In this document: positions 22,134-31,860 of the stretch, piece after piece
Position numbering within the stretch: position 1 is the first letter of the stretch
Layout of the letters: each line of letters begins with the position of its first letter
Assembly: GCA_016802295.1 (NCBI GenBank)
Contig: JAESIW010000020.1
Location: forward strand, 2,835,964 to 2,899,963
Reading direction: 5' to 3'
DNA from: Brachionus rotundiformis
Lineage: Eukaryota > Rotifera > Eurotatoria > Ploima > Brachionidae
Length of the DNA: 64,000 bases
Notes under the pieces: generated by a model
Databases searched by the model: none
What the model was told of the DNA's origin: nothing
What the model saw: only the letters and a program-made list of their open reading frames with translations
Made by a program: the position numbers and the translations under genes

Positions 22134-23517
22134 ATGTCATCACAAAATAATTTATTAGATGAAGTATAGTTTTTACTTTATCAATAAGTAAAATTTATCT
22201 TTTTTAAATATGAAGATCAGAGTCATAAATGAAGAAGGATCAATAGAAACCAAAATAAATCAAATTTTATTGATGGTTAGTATGCTTGTAGAAAGTAAAA
22301 TTTAATTACCCTTAAATCATTAAAAAAATTAATTTTACGGCTTAAACAGATGTAAACAGAATTGACGAAAAAGTAACTAGAATGGACACAAGACTGACAC
22401 GTAAGAAAATAAAAACATGTTTGAAAATTTTTAAAAAACAAAATTTTATCAATTTAAGGAGTCGAAGAAAAAGTAACTAGAATGGACACAAGACTGACAC
22501 GTAAGAAAATAAAAACATGTTTGAAAATTTTTAAAAAACAAAATTTTATCAATTTAAGGAGTCGAAGAAAAAGTAACTAGAATGGACACAAGACTGACAC
22601 GTAAGAAAATAAAAACATGTTTGAAAATATTTTAAAAAATTTGAATTAAGGAGTTGAAAAAAAATTAATAAAAAACGATGATGATTTAAAATGCAAGTTA
22701 AAATTTTCCTTTTGTCAAACGTTAAAAATTTAGATAATAATAAATAATTTTAGATTTATTAATTAACACAGCTAAAATTAATGAACGCTTGAGAAGTAAA
22801 TTTATATTTTTTCGTTTTTAAACAACAATTTTAACTTAATGTTTAAAGATTGTGACTCGAAAGTTGGAGATGCAACATATCAATTGACAGGTTTTTTTCT
22901 GACTCTTTTATCTGTAACTAATTTTTTTTTTTAGGAATTTACCGAAGACTTATACTTACTGATTGTAAATTAAGAAAGTTAAACGATTTTGAATACAAAT
23001 TAGCAAGTAAATAAATCTCTATTTGGTTAAATTATTTGATTAAATTAAAAATTATAAAGGAACATCAATAAAAACAGAAAACACGAATAACTGTTTAAAA
23101 GGTAGCCTTTTACTTATATAATTTATTTTTATTTAGATTAAATTTAATCTTTCTTTTAGTAATAAAAAGCGATATTAAAGTAACATTAGATGAATATTGT
23201 ACTAGATTGAATTTGTATAAGGAACAAACTGGTATTTTTTAAAATTTCCTAAATAACTATAAAGTTAATTTTCTAACAAAACTAAAAATTTATTTTACTT
23301 ATTTAATAATATAATTTTAATAATATCATATGATTTTTTTCTTAACTGCATTATTTTTTATATTAAAAATTCTAAGCTCTTTGAAAGCTTATTTTTAATT
23401 TCTATAAAAGATAAAACGTTTATAAATTGGATTTGGTACAATAGCGGACAACTTCTGATGGTTTTAGCTCAATCATTGACTATATTGGTTATGATTTCAG
23501 GGCAATTTATTAAATAA
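22134..23517 (+). CDS. Micro-exon gene: coiled-coil protein with C-terminal membrane segment, 12 exons
   Basis: Exons are 22134-22163, 22216-22294, 22350-22400, 22459-22500, 22559-22600, 22651-22713, 22772-22795, 22849-22890, 22935-23006, 23060-23101, 23160-23231 and 23411-23517. They total 666 nt for 221 aa. After exon 2 every junction is phase 1 and every internal exon is a multiple of 3 (51, 42, 42, 63, 24, 42, 72, 42, 72), flanked by GT and AG. The protein has an N-terminal helix (KINQILLMVSMLVENV). Next come two-heptad blocks RVEEKVTRMDTRLT repeated two to three times, then further helical stretches. The last exon encodes WIWYNSG and a hydrophobic segment (LLMVLAQSLTILVMISG) ending FIK: a tail-anchor-like end. 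Each 42-nt exon equals 14 residues, two heptads. ATG 22210 is an alternative start. I do not recognise the family. The weakest parts are the donor at 22714 and the 179-bp last intron, which could hide an exon. Confidence 0.62.
22366..22650. repeat. 100-bp tandem repeat of exon plus intron (3 copies)
   Basis: A unit of exactly 100 bp (42-nt exon with its 58-bp intron) repeats: 22459-22558 and the start of 22559-22650 match, and 22366-22458 is a third copy differing in its first exon bases. The first two introns are essentially identical; the third has diverged after about 27 bp. The duplications lengthen the encoded coiled coil without frameshift. Confidence 0.93.
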
Positions 23518-24256
23518 TTTTGTTCTTGTGAGGAAAAAAACTAAAAAATTAACTTAATAATAATATCAAATAAATTTATAGACTAAAAATTAAATTTTTA
23601 AATAAATTTTTTTATTCTATTTCTTTCAATTTAGCTCATACTTAAAGCATTAAAGATCAAAAAACAGCTTCCTTGAAAGTTTTCAAGAAATTTGAGTTAT
23701 TTTTAACTATAAAACAAAAAACTAAAAAAAAAAGGCGTCTAAAAGAATATTTAAAATTCTTTTTTTTTCGCTTTGTTTTTCAATTAATGAATAGAATAGT
23801 AAAAAAAATTATCTTAAAAAAAAAATTTCATTAACAAAAGAATGAAAATAAAAATATTTGAAAAATGCAATCAAAATTTTATCCTCTTATATATAAATTC
23901 AAAAAAATGTTTTTTATGACTACTAAGTCAGGAACTGCTTATCGTAGACAAACGAATGATGGCTCATTTTGTAGCTTAATTTTAAAGCATAATTTTTGAT
24001 TAAAAATAATATATACTTTTCATCAAAAAATAAATCTTAAATTTTAAATATAAAATAATATAGATTTAAAATCTTTTTTTAAAAAATCTTTAAAAGAAAT
24101 GTCTTATTCGTTGGGTCAATCAAAAAAATTGGATCTATATTTAATTTTTATTATTTAATTAGCAAAATATTTATAAACTGTTTGCTATGATGTTATAGTT
24201 TGTTTATTTTTTTTTAAATTTTACTCAAACAATTCTAACCATGATTAATTTGGGGT
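23518..24256. other. AT-rich region downstream of COX5B and the micro-exon gene
   Basis: A convergent interval. From about 23996 to 24256 it is the source copy of the segment duplicated at 17.5 kb. Nothing else was recognised. Confidence 0.5.
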
Positions 24257-24803
24257 CTAGTGGTGGGCATGTTTCTCCAAGTGCAATCCATAGTCGCTCA
24301 AATCTGGTAGTTCTCTTTCGACACACTTGAACCAGTGACCACATTCGCATCGCTTAGTTTCACCTTTGGATATCCACATAAAGTTTATGTGGTGAGTGTC
24401 AGCTTCGCAGATACATCCGACGACTCTTTGGTCAGCTAGAGTTTGAACAACATTCGGTTCTTCTCTGGTGCTAACAGCTTTTCTTTTCAATGGTTCCATA
24501 TCGTACGGATCATCGTAGCCTTTGCTTTTCATGGCAATTTCGAATCTTTCGGCACCATAAAGCAAATCCCATGGGTTGGCCATATCTTTTAATTAGATAA
24601 TAAGCACAAATATTTGTTTAATACTTAAAATTACATGTTTCTTTTGGATCAGCATTTGGATCAACGGCTTCCTTTTCAAGCGGAGTATCCATTTTGCCAG
24701 TCGATGGCTTATCGGTAGAGTTGAATCGAACTCCAACCATGGCCATATTGGCTTGTCTAAATATGCCTAAGCATCGGCTGATTGGTTTGATCAAATTAGC
24801 CAT
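24257..24803 (-). CDS. COX5B: Cytochrome c oxidase subunit 5B, mitochondrial, 2 exons
   Basis: Exons are 24803-24635 and 24585-24257 (498 nt, 165 aa), with a 49-bp intron splitting the ETY codon context. The N-terminus is a basic presequence (ANLIKPISRCLGIFRQ, later VGVRFNS). The mature domain contains ANPWDLLYGAERFEI and DDPYDMEPLKRK. The zinc site is VVGCICEADTHH with KRCECGHWFKCV; the second half is Cys-x-Cys, not the vertebrate Cys-x-x-Cys. It is a nuclear-encoded peripheral subunit of complex IV on the matrix side. The gene is divergent from TSFM, 618 bp away. Confidence 0.95.
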
Positions 24804-25421
24804 CTCAAAATGTAATTCTAAATTAAAAATTTCTATTAATTGAACATAATAAAGCTATGCTGGTGAAAAATTCAAGTCCCAATATTAGCGTTAGCGATAT
24901 AAGATGCTTTGAATTTAGCAAAGAACGCATACTTTTTGCAAAATTGTGTTAAAATTTTGTGTATGCATTTTTAATATATAAATATTCAAAATACAAAGAA
25001 TTTGTTAAGATATTTTTCAATTCTTATAAAAATAGACAATCCTGTAGAGCTCTAACTTAACTTTTTTTAATTGTCCATTTTATCATAAATTTTTGTTTCG
25101 TTTTAAATTAAAATTTTATTTTTTAATTAAAGTCTTGGTAAAAAATAAAAAAATGATGATAAATAGAACGTTCATCAGATCTATTAACTTCTCCCAAAAG
25201 ACATTTTTTCGGTCTTTGTTAACAAATGACTTAAAAAGACCATCTAAGGGACGTTTAGGCATCTATTTCAAATTAATTTTGATTTTTATTCATTTTAATG
25301 CTTTTTTAAAACCAATTTCTAATAGAATTAACAAAAAAGTAATATTTCAGCAATACGTAAGATTTCATTCAGATTCATTATAGTTAATATTTAAAGATTT
25401 TGAATAAAAAATTAATAAAAA
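24804..25421. promoter_or_regulatory. Putative shared promoter region between COX5B and TSFM
   Basis: These 618 bp separate the start codons of two divergently transcribed mitochondrial-protein genes. A TTTAG acceptor-like site sits 15 nt upstream of the COX5B ATG. A small ORF occupies part of the interval. No TATA box was convincing. Confidence 0.4.
25153..25383 (+). CDS. Possible small basic protein with presequence-like N-terminus
   Basis: An open frame of 76 codons starts at ATG 25153. It has a basic, Ser/Phe-rich start (INRTFIRSINFSQKTFFRSL), one hydrophobic stretch (IYFKLILIFIHFNAF) and an end VRFHSDSL. It could be a tiny inner-membrane mitochondrial protein, an upstream exon, or chance in AT-rich DNA, where Phe/Ile/Lys-rich frames are common. 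I do not recognise it. It ends 38 bp before the TSFM start. Confidence 0.25.
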   Translation: MMINRTFIRSINFSQKTFFRSLLTNDLKRPSKGRLGIYFKLILIFIHFNAFLKPISNRINKKVIFQQYVRFHSDSL

Positions 25422-26490
25422 ATGTTGCTAAAATTATTGAACCAATTCACAAAACCAAATTTTGTCCGCACTTTTAGCGAATCCAAGTCGCTTTTTCAAG
25501 AAGCTAAAATATCCAACTCAAATTTGTTTAAACTTAGAAAATCGACTGGATATGCTTTGAATAAATGCAAGGAAGCATTACAAAAACACGAGGGTAATAT
25601 CGAAGCTGCTACAAAATGGTTAAATGAACAGGCTCAGAAAGAAGGATGGAGTAAAGCCGAAAAATTAAAAAATAGACAAACAAAACAAGGAACTCTTGTT
25701 TTATGTGTCGATAAAGAAAAAAATCAAGCAACTATACTCGAACTTAATTGTGAAACCGATTTTGTAGCTAGAAATGAGAAATTTTTAGATTTATCTTCCC
25801 TTTTGGCCAAATCAATCTTGATGAATGCACAAACAAGAGGATCGAAAGTATAAAAGTTCCATTTTTTCTGCCACAAAGATCGCCAGTTGAATTATTTTTT
25901 AAAAAAGTCAAATGGCGGTTTTAGCTTGGTACTTTGAAAAATTTGAAAAGATGCTTTAAATATTTTTAAAGGATTTGATTGAGAAAGAAGAGTTGAATAA
26001 TATAAAGTTTTTGGATCAAAGCAAAACATTAGGAGATCAAATTGCTTTGGCTATAGGAAATTTGGGAGAGAATATGTCAATTAGACGAGCTGTTATATTT
26101 AGTTTGAAAGAAAATGAAAATTTAGGCTGGTATATGCATGGCTCGGTAACTAGCTCCCTTAATAATTGCCACTTTGGTAAATATGGAGCCTTGATCAATT
26201 TTAATTTAACTCAGAGGAACGAAAATTATAAACCTTTTGATATTGGACGTCAAATAGCCCAACATGTAGTTGGAATGAAACCATTAACTCTTGGTGAAAT
26301 GACTGATGAAAAAGTGAATGGAGATGAAGCTGTTAAAATTGATGAAAACGAGACGAGATTACTTTATCAAGAATTTTTAATGAAGCCAAATACAAGAGTT
26401 TTAGACTTTATAAATGAAAATTTTACAAAAATTAACGATTTTGTTCGATTAGAATGTGGAGAAATTCTGGAAACTGATGAAAATAAGTGA
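25422..26490 (+). CDS. TSFM: Elongation factor Ts, mitochondrial, 2 exons
   Basis: Exons are 25422-25847 and 25972-26490 (945 nt, 314 aa), with a 124-bp intron in phase 0. A short presequence is followed by the UBA-like N-domain (LRKSTGYALNKCKEALQKH and AATKWLNEQAQKEGW). Next come the EF-Ts core motif NCETDFVARNEKF and the dimerisation-type repeats (GENMSIRRA, YMHGSV, IGRQIAQHVVGMKPL). The length fits animal mitochondrial EF-Ts, the guanine-nucleotide exchange factor for EF-Tu in the matrix. It is convergent with KIF23; their stop codons are about 450 bp apart. Confidence 0.95.
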
Positions 26491-26937
26491 TTTAATCTTT
26501 ATTGGTCTAAAAAATAAAAATCTTTCGAAAAAAATTTTGATTTTTTTTAAAAGAAAATAACTAAAATCTTTCTTTTTAAAAAATTTTAAATAATATTATT
26601 TAATGATAACCGCAAGTTAATATCTAAAATTGATATTTTTGGTAAATTTACAAAATTATTAAACATTGATTTTTAATGATTAAATTTTTAAAGAATTTTT
26701 AATTAATTTTGATCTAATATCAAAGTTGATCTATAAATTAAAAAAAAATCAAAATTAAAATTTTTTATTTTATAAATTAATTTAAAGGAATCGTATATTG
26801 ATTTAATTATTTTGAAACAGAAACAAACAAAATTATCAAACATTAAAAAAAACAGGAAAAATTTTGACTTATTAAATAGGAAAAAAAAATCATCAGAATA
26901 CCTGAATTAGAAATTTACAAGAAAATTAAAAAAAAAA
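26491..26937. other. Convergent intergenic region TSFM/KIF23
   Basis: AT-rich DNA with AATAAA-like hexamers near 26513 (+). No other element was seen; it probably consists of the two 3' UTRs. Confidence 0.5.
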
Positions 26938-29193
26938 TTATCTAAATGTTAGATTTCTGCGTATCTTTGGATGACCTTCGATGCCTATTGAGCACTTGGA
27001 AACAAAAAAAGTTAAAGCATATTCTATTTTGAAAAATAATTTGTATTACTTTATCTTCTATTATAAAAGGATTCTTCTCGAGGATTCCAGATGATTTACG
27101 CTGTCTAGACCTAGTCAATCGCGGAGATTTTAGCTGTAAGCGTTCGATATCTGTGAATATAACACTACTTCCTCCTGAAGGAGACTTGATTATATCTCCT
27201 TTAATTAAATTGGTTACTACCTCACCATATTCATCTTGTTGCTGATGAGTCAGAACATATTTTGAAGATCGTTTCGTATCTTTAAATTCAAGTTTTTTTA
27301 CAGAATTTTTTTTTGGCATAGTTGGTTGCATTAATGTATCTAGTATAGCCATATTTTGAGGCTTATGATCTAACCAAACCTCTACTGATTTTGATCTCTT
27401 TTGACCTCGTCTATTGGCGACTGGAACACCATTTTTGAATTCGAAATTTTCATTTCTTTTTAATTTTAGTGTACTTTTTATATGATTAGATATTTTTCTA
27501 ATTTTAGGAGCAAGCTCTAGTTTTGGATTTAATTTTTTATCATTTTGTCCAGATTTTGGCTTACTTGGAGGTTCGTTCAAGTTTTTCAGGGTGCTTACTT
27601 TGGTAAACGATTCAGTCTCATTACCTAGTGTTGTTACAGAGTTTTTTCGTCTAGTTAAATTTACGTCATTAACTAAATAGCGCTCAATTTCACCAATTAA
27701 GTCATTAATCTTATTATCAAAGGAATTATTAAACTTTATTTGTCTAATTTTGGGTTGAAGTTCGTTAAGGCGATTTATCAATTTTGTTATATCTTGGCAC
27801 CGATTTGAATTACTTGACTTTTCATCACCAATTGTGCTAGAAATTTCATCATCTGCTGGTTTTTCCTCCTTGAATTCTTCATATATTTCTAGTTCTGATT
27901 CTTCTCCTCCAATCTTTTCGTATTCTCCAAAATTTTTAAAAAAAGAGGAAACTGTATCTTTTTTGGGTGTTGAAGTCAAATTAAAATTCGACTCAACACT
28001 CAATTTAATATTTGCAAATTTCAATACATTCTAAAACAATAATTTGAAATAAATACTTTTTTAAACTAAAGAGCTTACGCAAGAGTGGCTAATTTCCTCT
28101 TGAGAAGGATTCAAGCAAAGAATGATTTTAATCTTGGAATCAGAGCAAAGGAAATTTTTAAGCACCCAAGTTAATTTTGATTCCCGATAAGGTATCTTTA
28201 CATCCAAGTATCTTTTTTCTTTCAGGGTCTCAAAACAATTTCTCAATGCCATTATTGATGACTTAATGCACTCATTTTCTTTCAAATTATTATTTTGATA
28301 GGCTAAATCTACAATAGAAAATTTTGCGTAGCGGTTGTTGCCTAGTGAGAGTTTTATGGTCAAAATGATGTGACTAATAGACTCATTTCTGGACGCCAAA
28401 CCAAACAATAATAACTGAATAACCTCATTTATGCTCTTGATTTCAACTTCAGTAGCTTTTTCTCCTTTTTTCGAATTATCTAAACTTAATAAATCTATGA
28501 ATTCGTTCTGGACTAAACCGGTATAAGTTATAAAAACCGAGTATTTTTCATCTTCATTTAAGGATTGATATTTTTCATAAGGAACTCTCTGGTGCCATTT
28601 GTGATTCGGAATTTTTTTATAAAGGCTTTTACATTCATCTGAATCAGAACTGTCGTGAGGCTCTGCCTTGATAAAATATTCAAATATCATTCTATCATGC
28701 TTAGTAAAGAAAAATACCTCTTTTAATTGTGACTTGCGGTCTTCGATTAGATGAAATAAATATAATAAGCTAGCTTGAATGATTCCGTTATCCTTTTCAT
28801 TACCATAAATGGTATACTCTTTCCCTGATTTGTTAGCACCATGAACTATTAGAAGCGAATTGATGCCGCTGAACAAATCTTCAACCGAAGGCTTACAAAC
28901 TTGGTTAATTAGATCAACTTGAGTCGAATTTGAATCGAATATTTTATCAAAACAATAAGTTAGCTTAAATGTGATATTTATTTAAAGAATAAAGAAAATT
29001 AAAATTTTTTTACCGTCTTTTTGGTTCCATATTTATGGGTTTCCTTTTATAAAATTAAATATTAGATCAGCTAATCAATATTAATAATTGGTATTACTGG
29101 CAAAGAGAGAATCAATTCTTTGTCACTTTTACTAAGACAATTTTTATATCTGTAATTTAGTGGTTTTATCCTGGCATAAATTTCTGGCTCCAT
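26938..29193 (-). CDS. KIF23: Kinesin-6, MKLP1/Pavarotti/ZEN-4 type, degenerate nucleotide site, 5 exons
   Basis: Exons are 29193-29098, 29043-29014, 28963-28079, 28030-27050 and 26994-26938 (2049 nt, 682 aa). The N-terminus EIYARIKPLN matches the kinesin beta-1 strand. CFDKIFDSNSTQVDLI, IPYRESKLTWVLKNFL and NVLKFANIKLSVES are motor landmarks. The tail has the MKLP1 Arf-binding region: DEYGEVVTNLIKGDI, then GGSSVIFTDIERLQLKSPR. It ends CSIGIEGHPKIRRN, resembling the MKLP1 C-terminus. The catalytic motifs are eroded: the P-loop reads GANKSGKE (Ser/Thr lost), switch I ESISH instead of SSRSH, and switch II DLAYQ instead of DLAGSE. The motor is about 330 aa, shorter than usual for kinesin-6. In animals this protein forms centralspindlin with CYK-4/RacGAP1 at the cytokinetic midzone. 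Either this copy is a non-catalytic paralogue or the lineage has a pseudo-motor. Confidence 0.85.
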
Positions 29194-29452
29194 GTTTAAT
29201 TATTGAAGACTTTCTAAAAAATGAATAATTTTTTAATAAAGCTGGCTAGATGTAAAGATTTAACAATTCTATTCGTGTACAGTAGATTCGCACAGCTTTA
29301 AATTGTACAAATTTAAAATTTAATTAATGAAGGTTTGTAAAACTTGAATCTTGGATTATCAAAATTCATATTTAATTTTGTTATCTTTCATTAAACAAAG
29401 TGTTAGAGAATGGTTAAAAAATGATGTCTTTATAATTTTAAATTCATTCTAG

Positions 29453-29659
29453 ATGGAAAAAATAAAGAAAATTTTTAATTTCCTACATTGGATTTATATG
29501 CAGTATAGTTTTGTGACAGCCTTGAATATCTTAGATACCTACGAGCAGTATCTATTCAACTCAATTGTACTTACAATCATTTCGTTATTAATTTATTCTG
29601 GATCTATATTTCTACCACCTCAATTGGAAAATATTTATAACTATATAACAAGGGCTTAA
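29453..29659 (+). CDS. SPTSSA: Serine palmitoyltransferase small subunit (SPTSSA/B-like)
   Basis: A 68-aa single-exon protein. The order FLHWIYMQYSFVTALNILD, then EQYLFNSIVLTIISLLIYSG, then IFLPPQ aligns with the animal small subunits (YYQYLLVTAL, FNSMLVSIV, YTGYVFMP) with matching spacing and length (about 70 aa). There is one main membrane segment. The protein stimulates the SPTLC1/SPTLC2 enzyme in the ER, the first step of sphingolipid synthesis, and sets acyl-CoA preference. The start codon directly follows a TTCTAG acceptor-like site, so the mRNA may be trans-spliced or have a 5' UTR intron. The gene is divergent from KIF23, 259 bp away. Assignment to the A or B isoform is not possible. 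Confidence 0.87.
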   Translation: MEKIKKIFNFLHWIYMQYSFVTALNILDTYEQYLFNSIVLTIISLLIYSGSIFLPPQLENIYNYITRA

Positions 29660-29860
29660 ATTTGAAGAATATATATAAACAATTATAAAATTAATAAAAT
29701 ATTTTGAAAACATTTATAAGACAATTTTTTAATCACTTTTTGACTTTCTAAAGACGGTTTCCATGGTTTCGAAAAATTCAAAAATTTTTCATATCTCAAA
29801 TCGGATAAGACATTTAAATTATTTAGCTCGAATTTTGAAATAATTCCTATAGTTTAAAAA

Positions 29861-30447
29861 ATGAAAGATTTACCTCTAGTCCAAACGGGAGCATTTGTTT
29901 CAATCGCTATATCTAACGATGAAAATCATCCTGCATCAAATGTTCTCGATGGGTAAATTTTCTAATTTTAAAATTGGATTTGCCAATTAAGCATATTTAT
30001 TTTTTTTTTCATTTCAGAAATTCAAATACTTTTTGGATGACAACTGGACTTTTACCACAATCTCTGACAATTTCATTTCCTCAACTAGTTGAAATCAAAG
30101 ATGTTAGTTTGTCAAGTCTAAAAAGTAATTTTTCAAAAATTTTTTCTGGTCCATACTTCATAAATTTTTAGTAAGAAATCTCGTAATTGAAAAGAGTATA
30201 AAATCAAATCCAGTCGATTTTGAAATAGTCAATGAAAAATGTAAAGTTTATCTAATCTTTAAATTTGTTTTGTTTTTATATTATTTTATTAGCGTTCAAA
30301 AATGAAAGCTCTAAAATGCAACATGGCGAGTTTGATTTTGGAAGAGGAATTGAAGCTCGTCACCTGAAATTTACTATTACCGAAGCTTATGATTCTTTTA
30401 TTGCAATTCAAAATATATGGGCAACTTTGACTCGAGGAAGTCGATAA
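29861..30447 (+). CDS. IFT25: Intraflagellar transport protein 25 (HSPB11), 4 exons
   Basis: Exons are 29861-29952, 30018-30124, 30172-30240 and 30293-30447 (423 nt, 140 aa; introns 65, 47 and 52 bp). The protein matches IFT25 along its length: DENHPASNVLDGNSNTFWMT (animal SSDEKHPPENIIDGNPETFW), TTGLLPQSLTISFPQ, LVIEKSIKSNPVDFE, and ARHLKFTITEAYDSF near the end. This is a discoidin-like jelly-roll domain that binds calcium and pairs with IFT27 in the IFT-B complex of cilia. Ciliated tissue is therefore expected. Short introns split the gene so that naive ORF tracks show only fragments. The neighbour 200 bp upstream, on the same strand, is SPTSS. Confidence 0.93.
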
Positions 30448-31044
30448 ATTTACTCTTTTAATTTCGTATTTTGCATCAAATGTATTTACTAAATGAATTT
30501 TTCAGTTAAAACATATTCTTAAACAATTTGCCAACAAAAAAAATTGGATAAATGATTGAATTTTAGACAATTTTAAGCTTATGTTCAATTTTTAATAATC
30601 ATCTCCAAAAATTATTATTAAATAAAGATTTACAGACATTTTTTACATATGAATTTGATACAGAGGCACAAAGCATATCGAACCATATCAAACATTGTGT
30701 ATAACTTTGCATCTATAATATTTTTGCAGAGTTTAGCAGATATTGAAGAATAAGTTTAGTATTTAATGTTGGCCATTAAAATTTGATTTCGGAATTAATT
30801 TTAAAAGCAAAAACTTAATCTGAATAAAATCTAACTTTGGATTTCAATTTTATTTTTAAAAAAAGATATTTTTCCTTCTAGTTAAAGCAAATTATTCTGT
30901 ATCTTGTTTCGATCTTTAATTTTATTGTCATTTTCTTAATAAAAAGGGGAAAAAACTGAAATCGTAGTATTCGAACATTATCTTTTTTTAAATAAATTTT
31001 TACTCTTAAAAATTTGTTATTTTAATAGTAGATTATGCTCAATT
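30448..31044. other. Intergenic region 3' of IFT25
   Basis: AT-rich; an AATAAA at about 30620 could be the IFT25 poly(A) signal. Nothing else was supported. Confidence 0.45.
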
Positions 31045-31222
31045 AAATCTAAAAGTTAGCTTCCGAGGTTTACCAGAACGGCTTCGATCAGAGACAGAAC
31101 CAGTATTTTCATATTGTTTCTTAGTTCGATAGACTCTTTTTGGAGATACACCTAACAACTTGGCAAATTTTTATTAATTTTTGCTTTTTATCTCCACTTT
31201 TAGCAGACCCACGATCTGCCAT
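31045..31222 (-). mobile_element. Tc1/mariner transposase N-terminal relic
   Basis: On the minus strand from an ATG at 31222 the sequence reads MADRGSAKSGDKK. After a one-base frameshift it continues AKLLGVSPKRVYRTKKQYE and TGSVSDRSRSGKPRKLT. The TGS-V-x-DR-x-RSG-x-PRKLT block is the hallmark of the paired-like helix-turn-helix of Tc1/mariner transposases. The catalytic DDE domain is absent, and the homology ends in a stop shortly after. A dead fragment. Confidence 0.8.
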
Positions 31223-31510
31223 TTTTGTGGGATAGACACATTTTTTACCCATTTTTTGCCAATCTAGAAATTTTTGGTAATATTATTTAGAGGCCAAATG
31301 AGAGTTTTAAAATTAATTAAAGAGCACAATTTTCTCGAAATTAGAAGATATTTAAGAATTAATCAAAGGTATGAAAATAGGTTGTAATGATTTAAAGCCT
31401 TATATCATGTGATCAAGGAAGAAACGCACAGAGAGCGAATGTCATTACAAACGATTCATTTCAAACAATAAGGGTTACTTTAACACTTTTCAACTTGAAA
31501 CAATTTTTTA

Positions 31511-31860
31511 TTTCTCTAAAGCTTTCCAAAACACCCTGATTGCTAAAATTATATAAATCTGTTTAGATTTTAATCAAAATTCACAACCGCTTGACTCGGT
31601 TGGATTTGTATCATTGTCTCCGACATTGGGTGGATAGCTTCGGTCAGGTCCGTTCTTTCCATTCTTGGTATCTCGGGTGACGAATTATCTAAACGGAAAG
31701 AAGAAGAGTTATTAGGGGACTGGCTTGTGAGGTCTACAAAGAAAGGGGCTAATGATGGTGAAGGCTGTTTGAATTTTTTTACAGAAATAAAAGCCAAAGC
31801 TGTGACGCACAATGCTTTTTTAAACTCTAAAAAATTGGTCGATTGACTCGGTTTTTTGTA
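31511..31860. pseudogene. Scrambled fragments of the neighbouring 32.5-35.0 kb gene
   Basis: 31511-31550 and 31831-31857 match adjacent parts of one stretch of that gene (33957-34018: CTAAAGCTTTCCAAAACACC, then ATTGGTCG and TGACTC). Here they are split by 280 bp, with AAAATT present at both junctions like a target-site duplication. Inside the insert, 31783-31816 is a perfect inverted copy of 34 bp of the gene's last exon (32527-32560), starting at the exon boundary. No full-length frame results, though a minus-strand ORF crosses it by chance. Confidence 0.75.

Noticed and set aside
22366..22650. CRISPR-like array
   Set aside because: The spacing is regular but whole 100-bp units repeat, with no unique spacers, and splice sites and heptads explain the structure.
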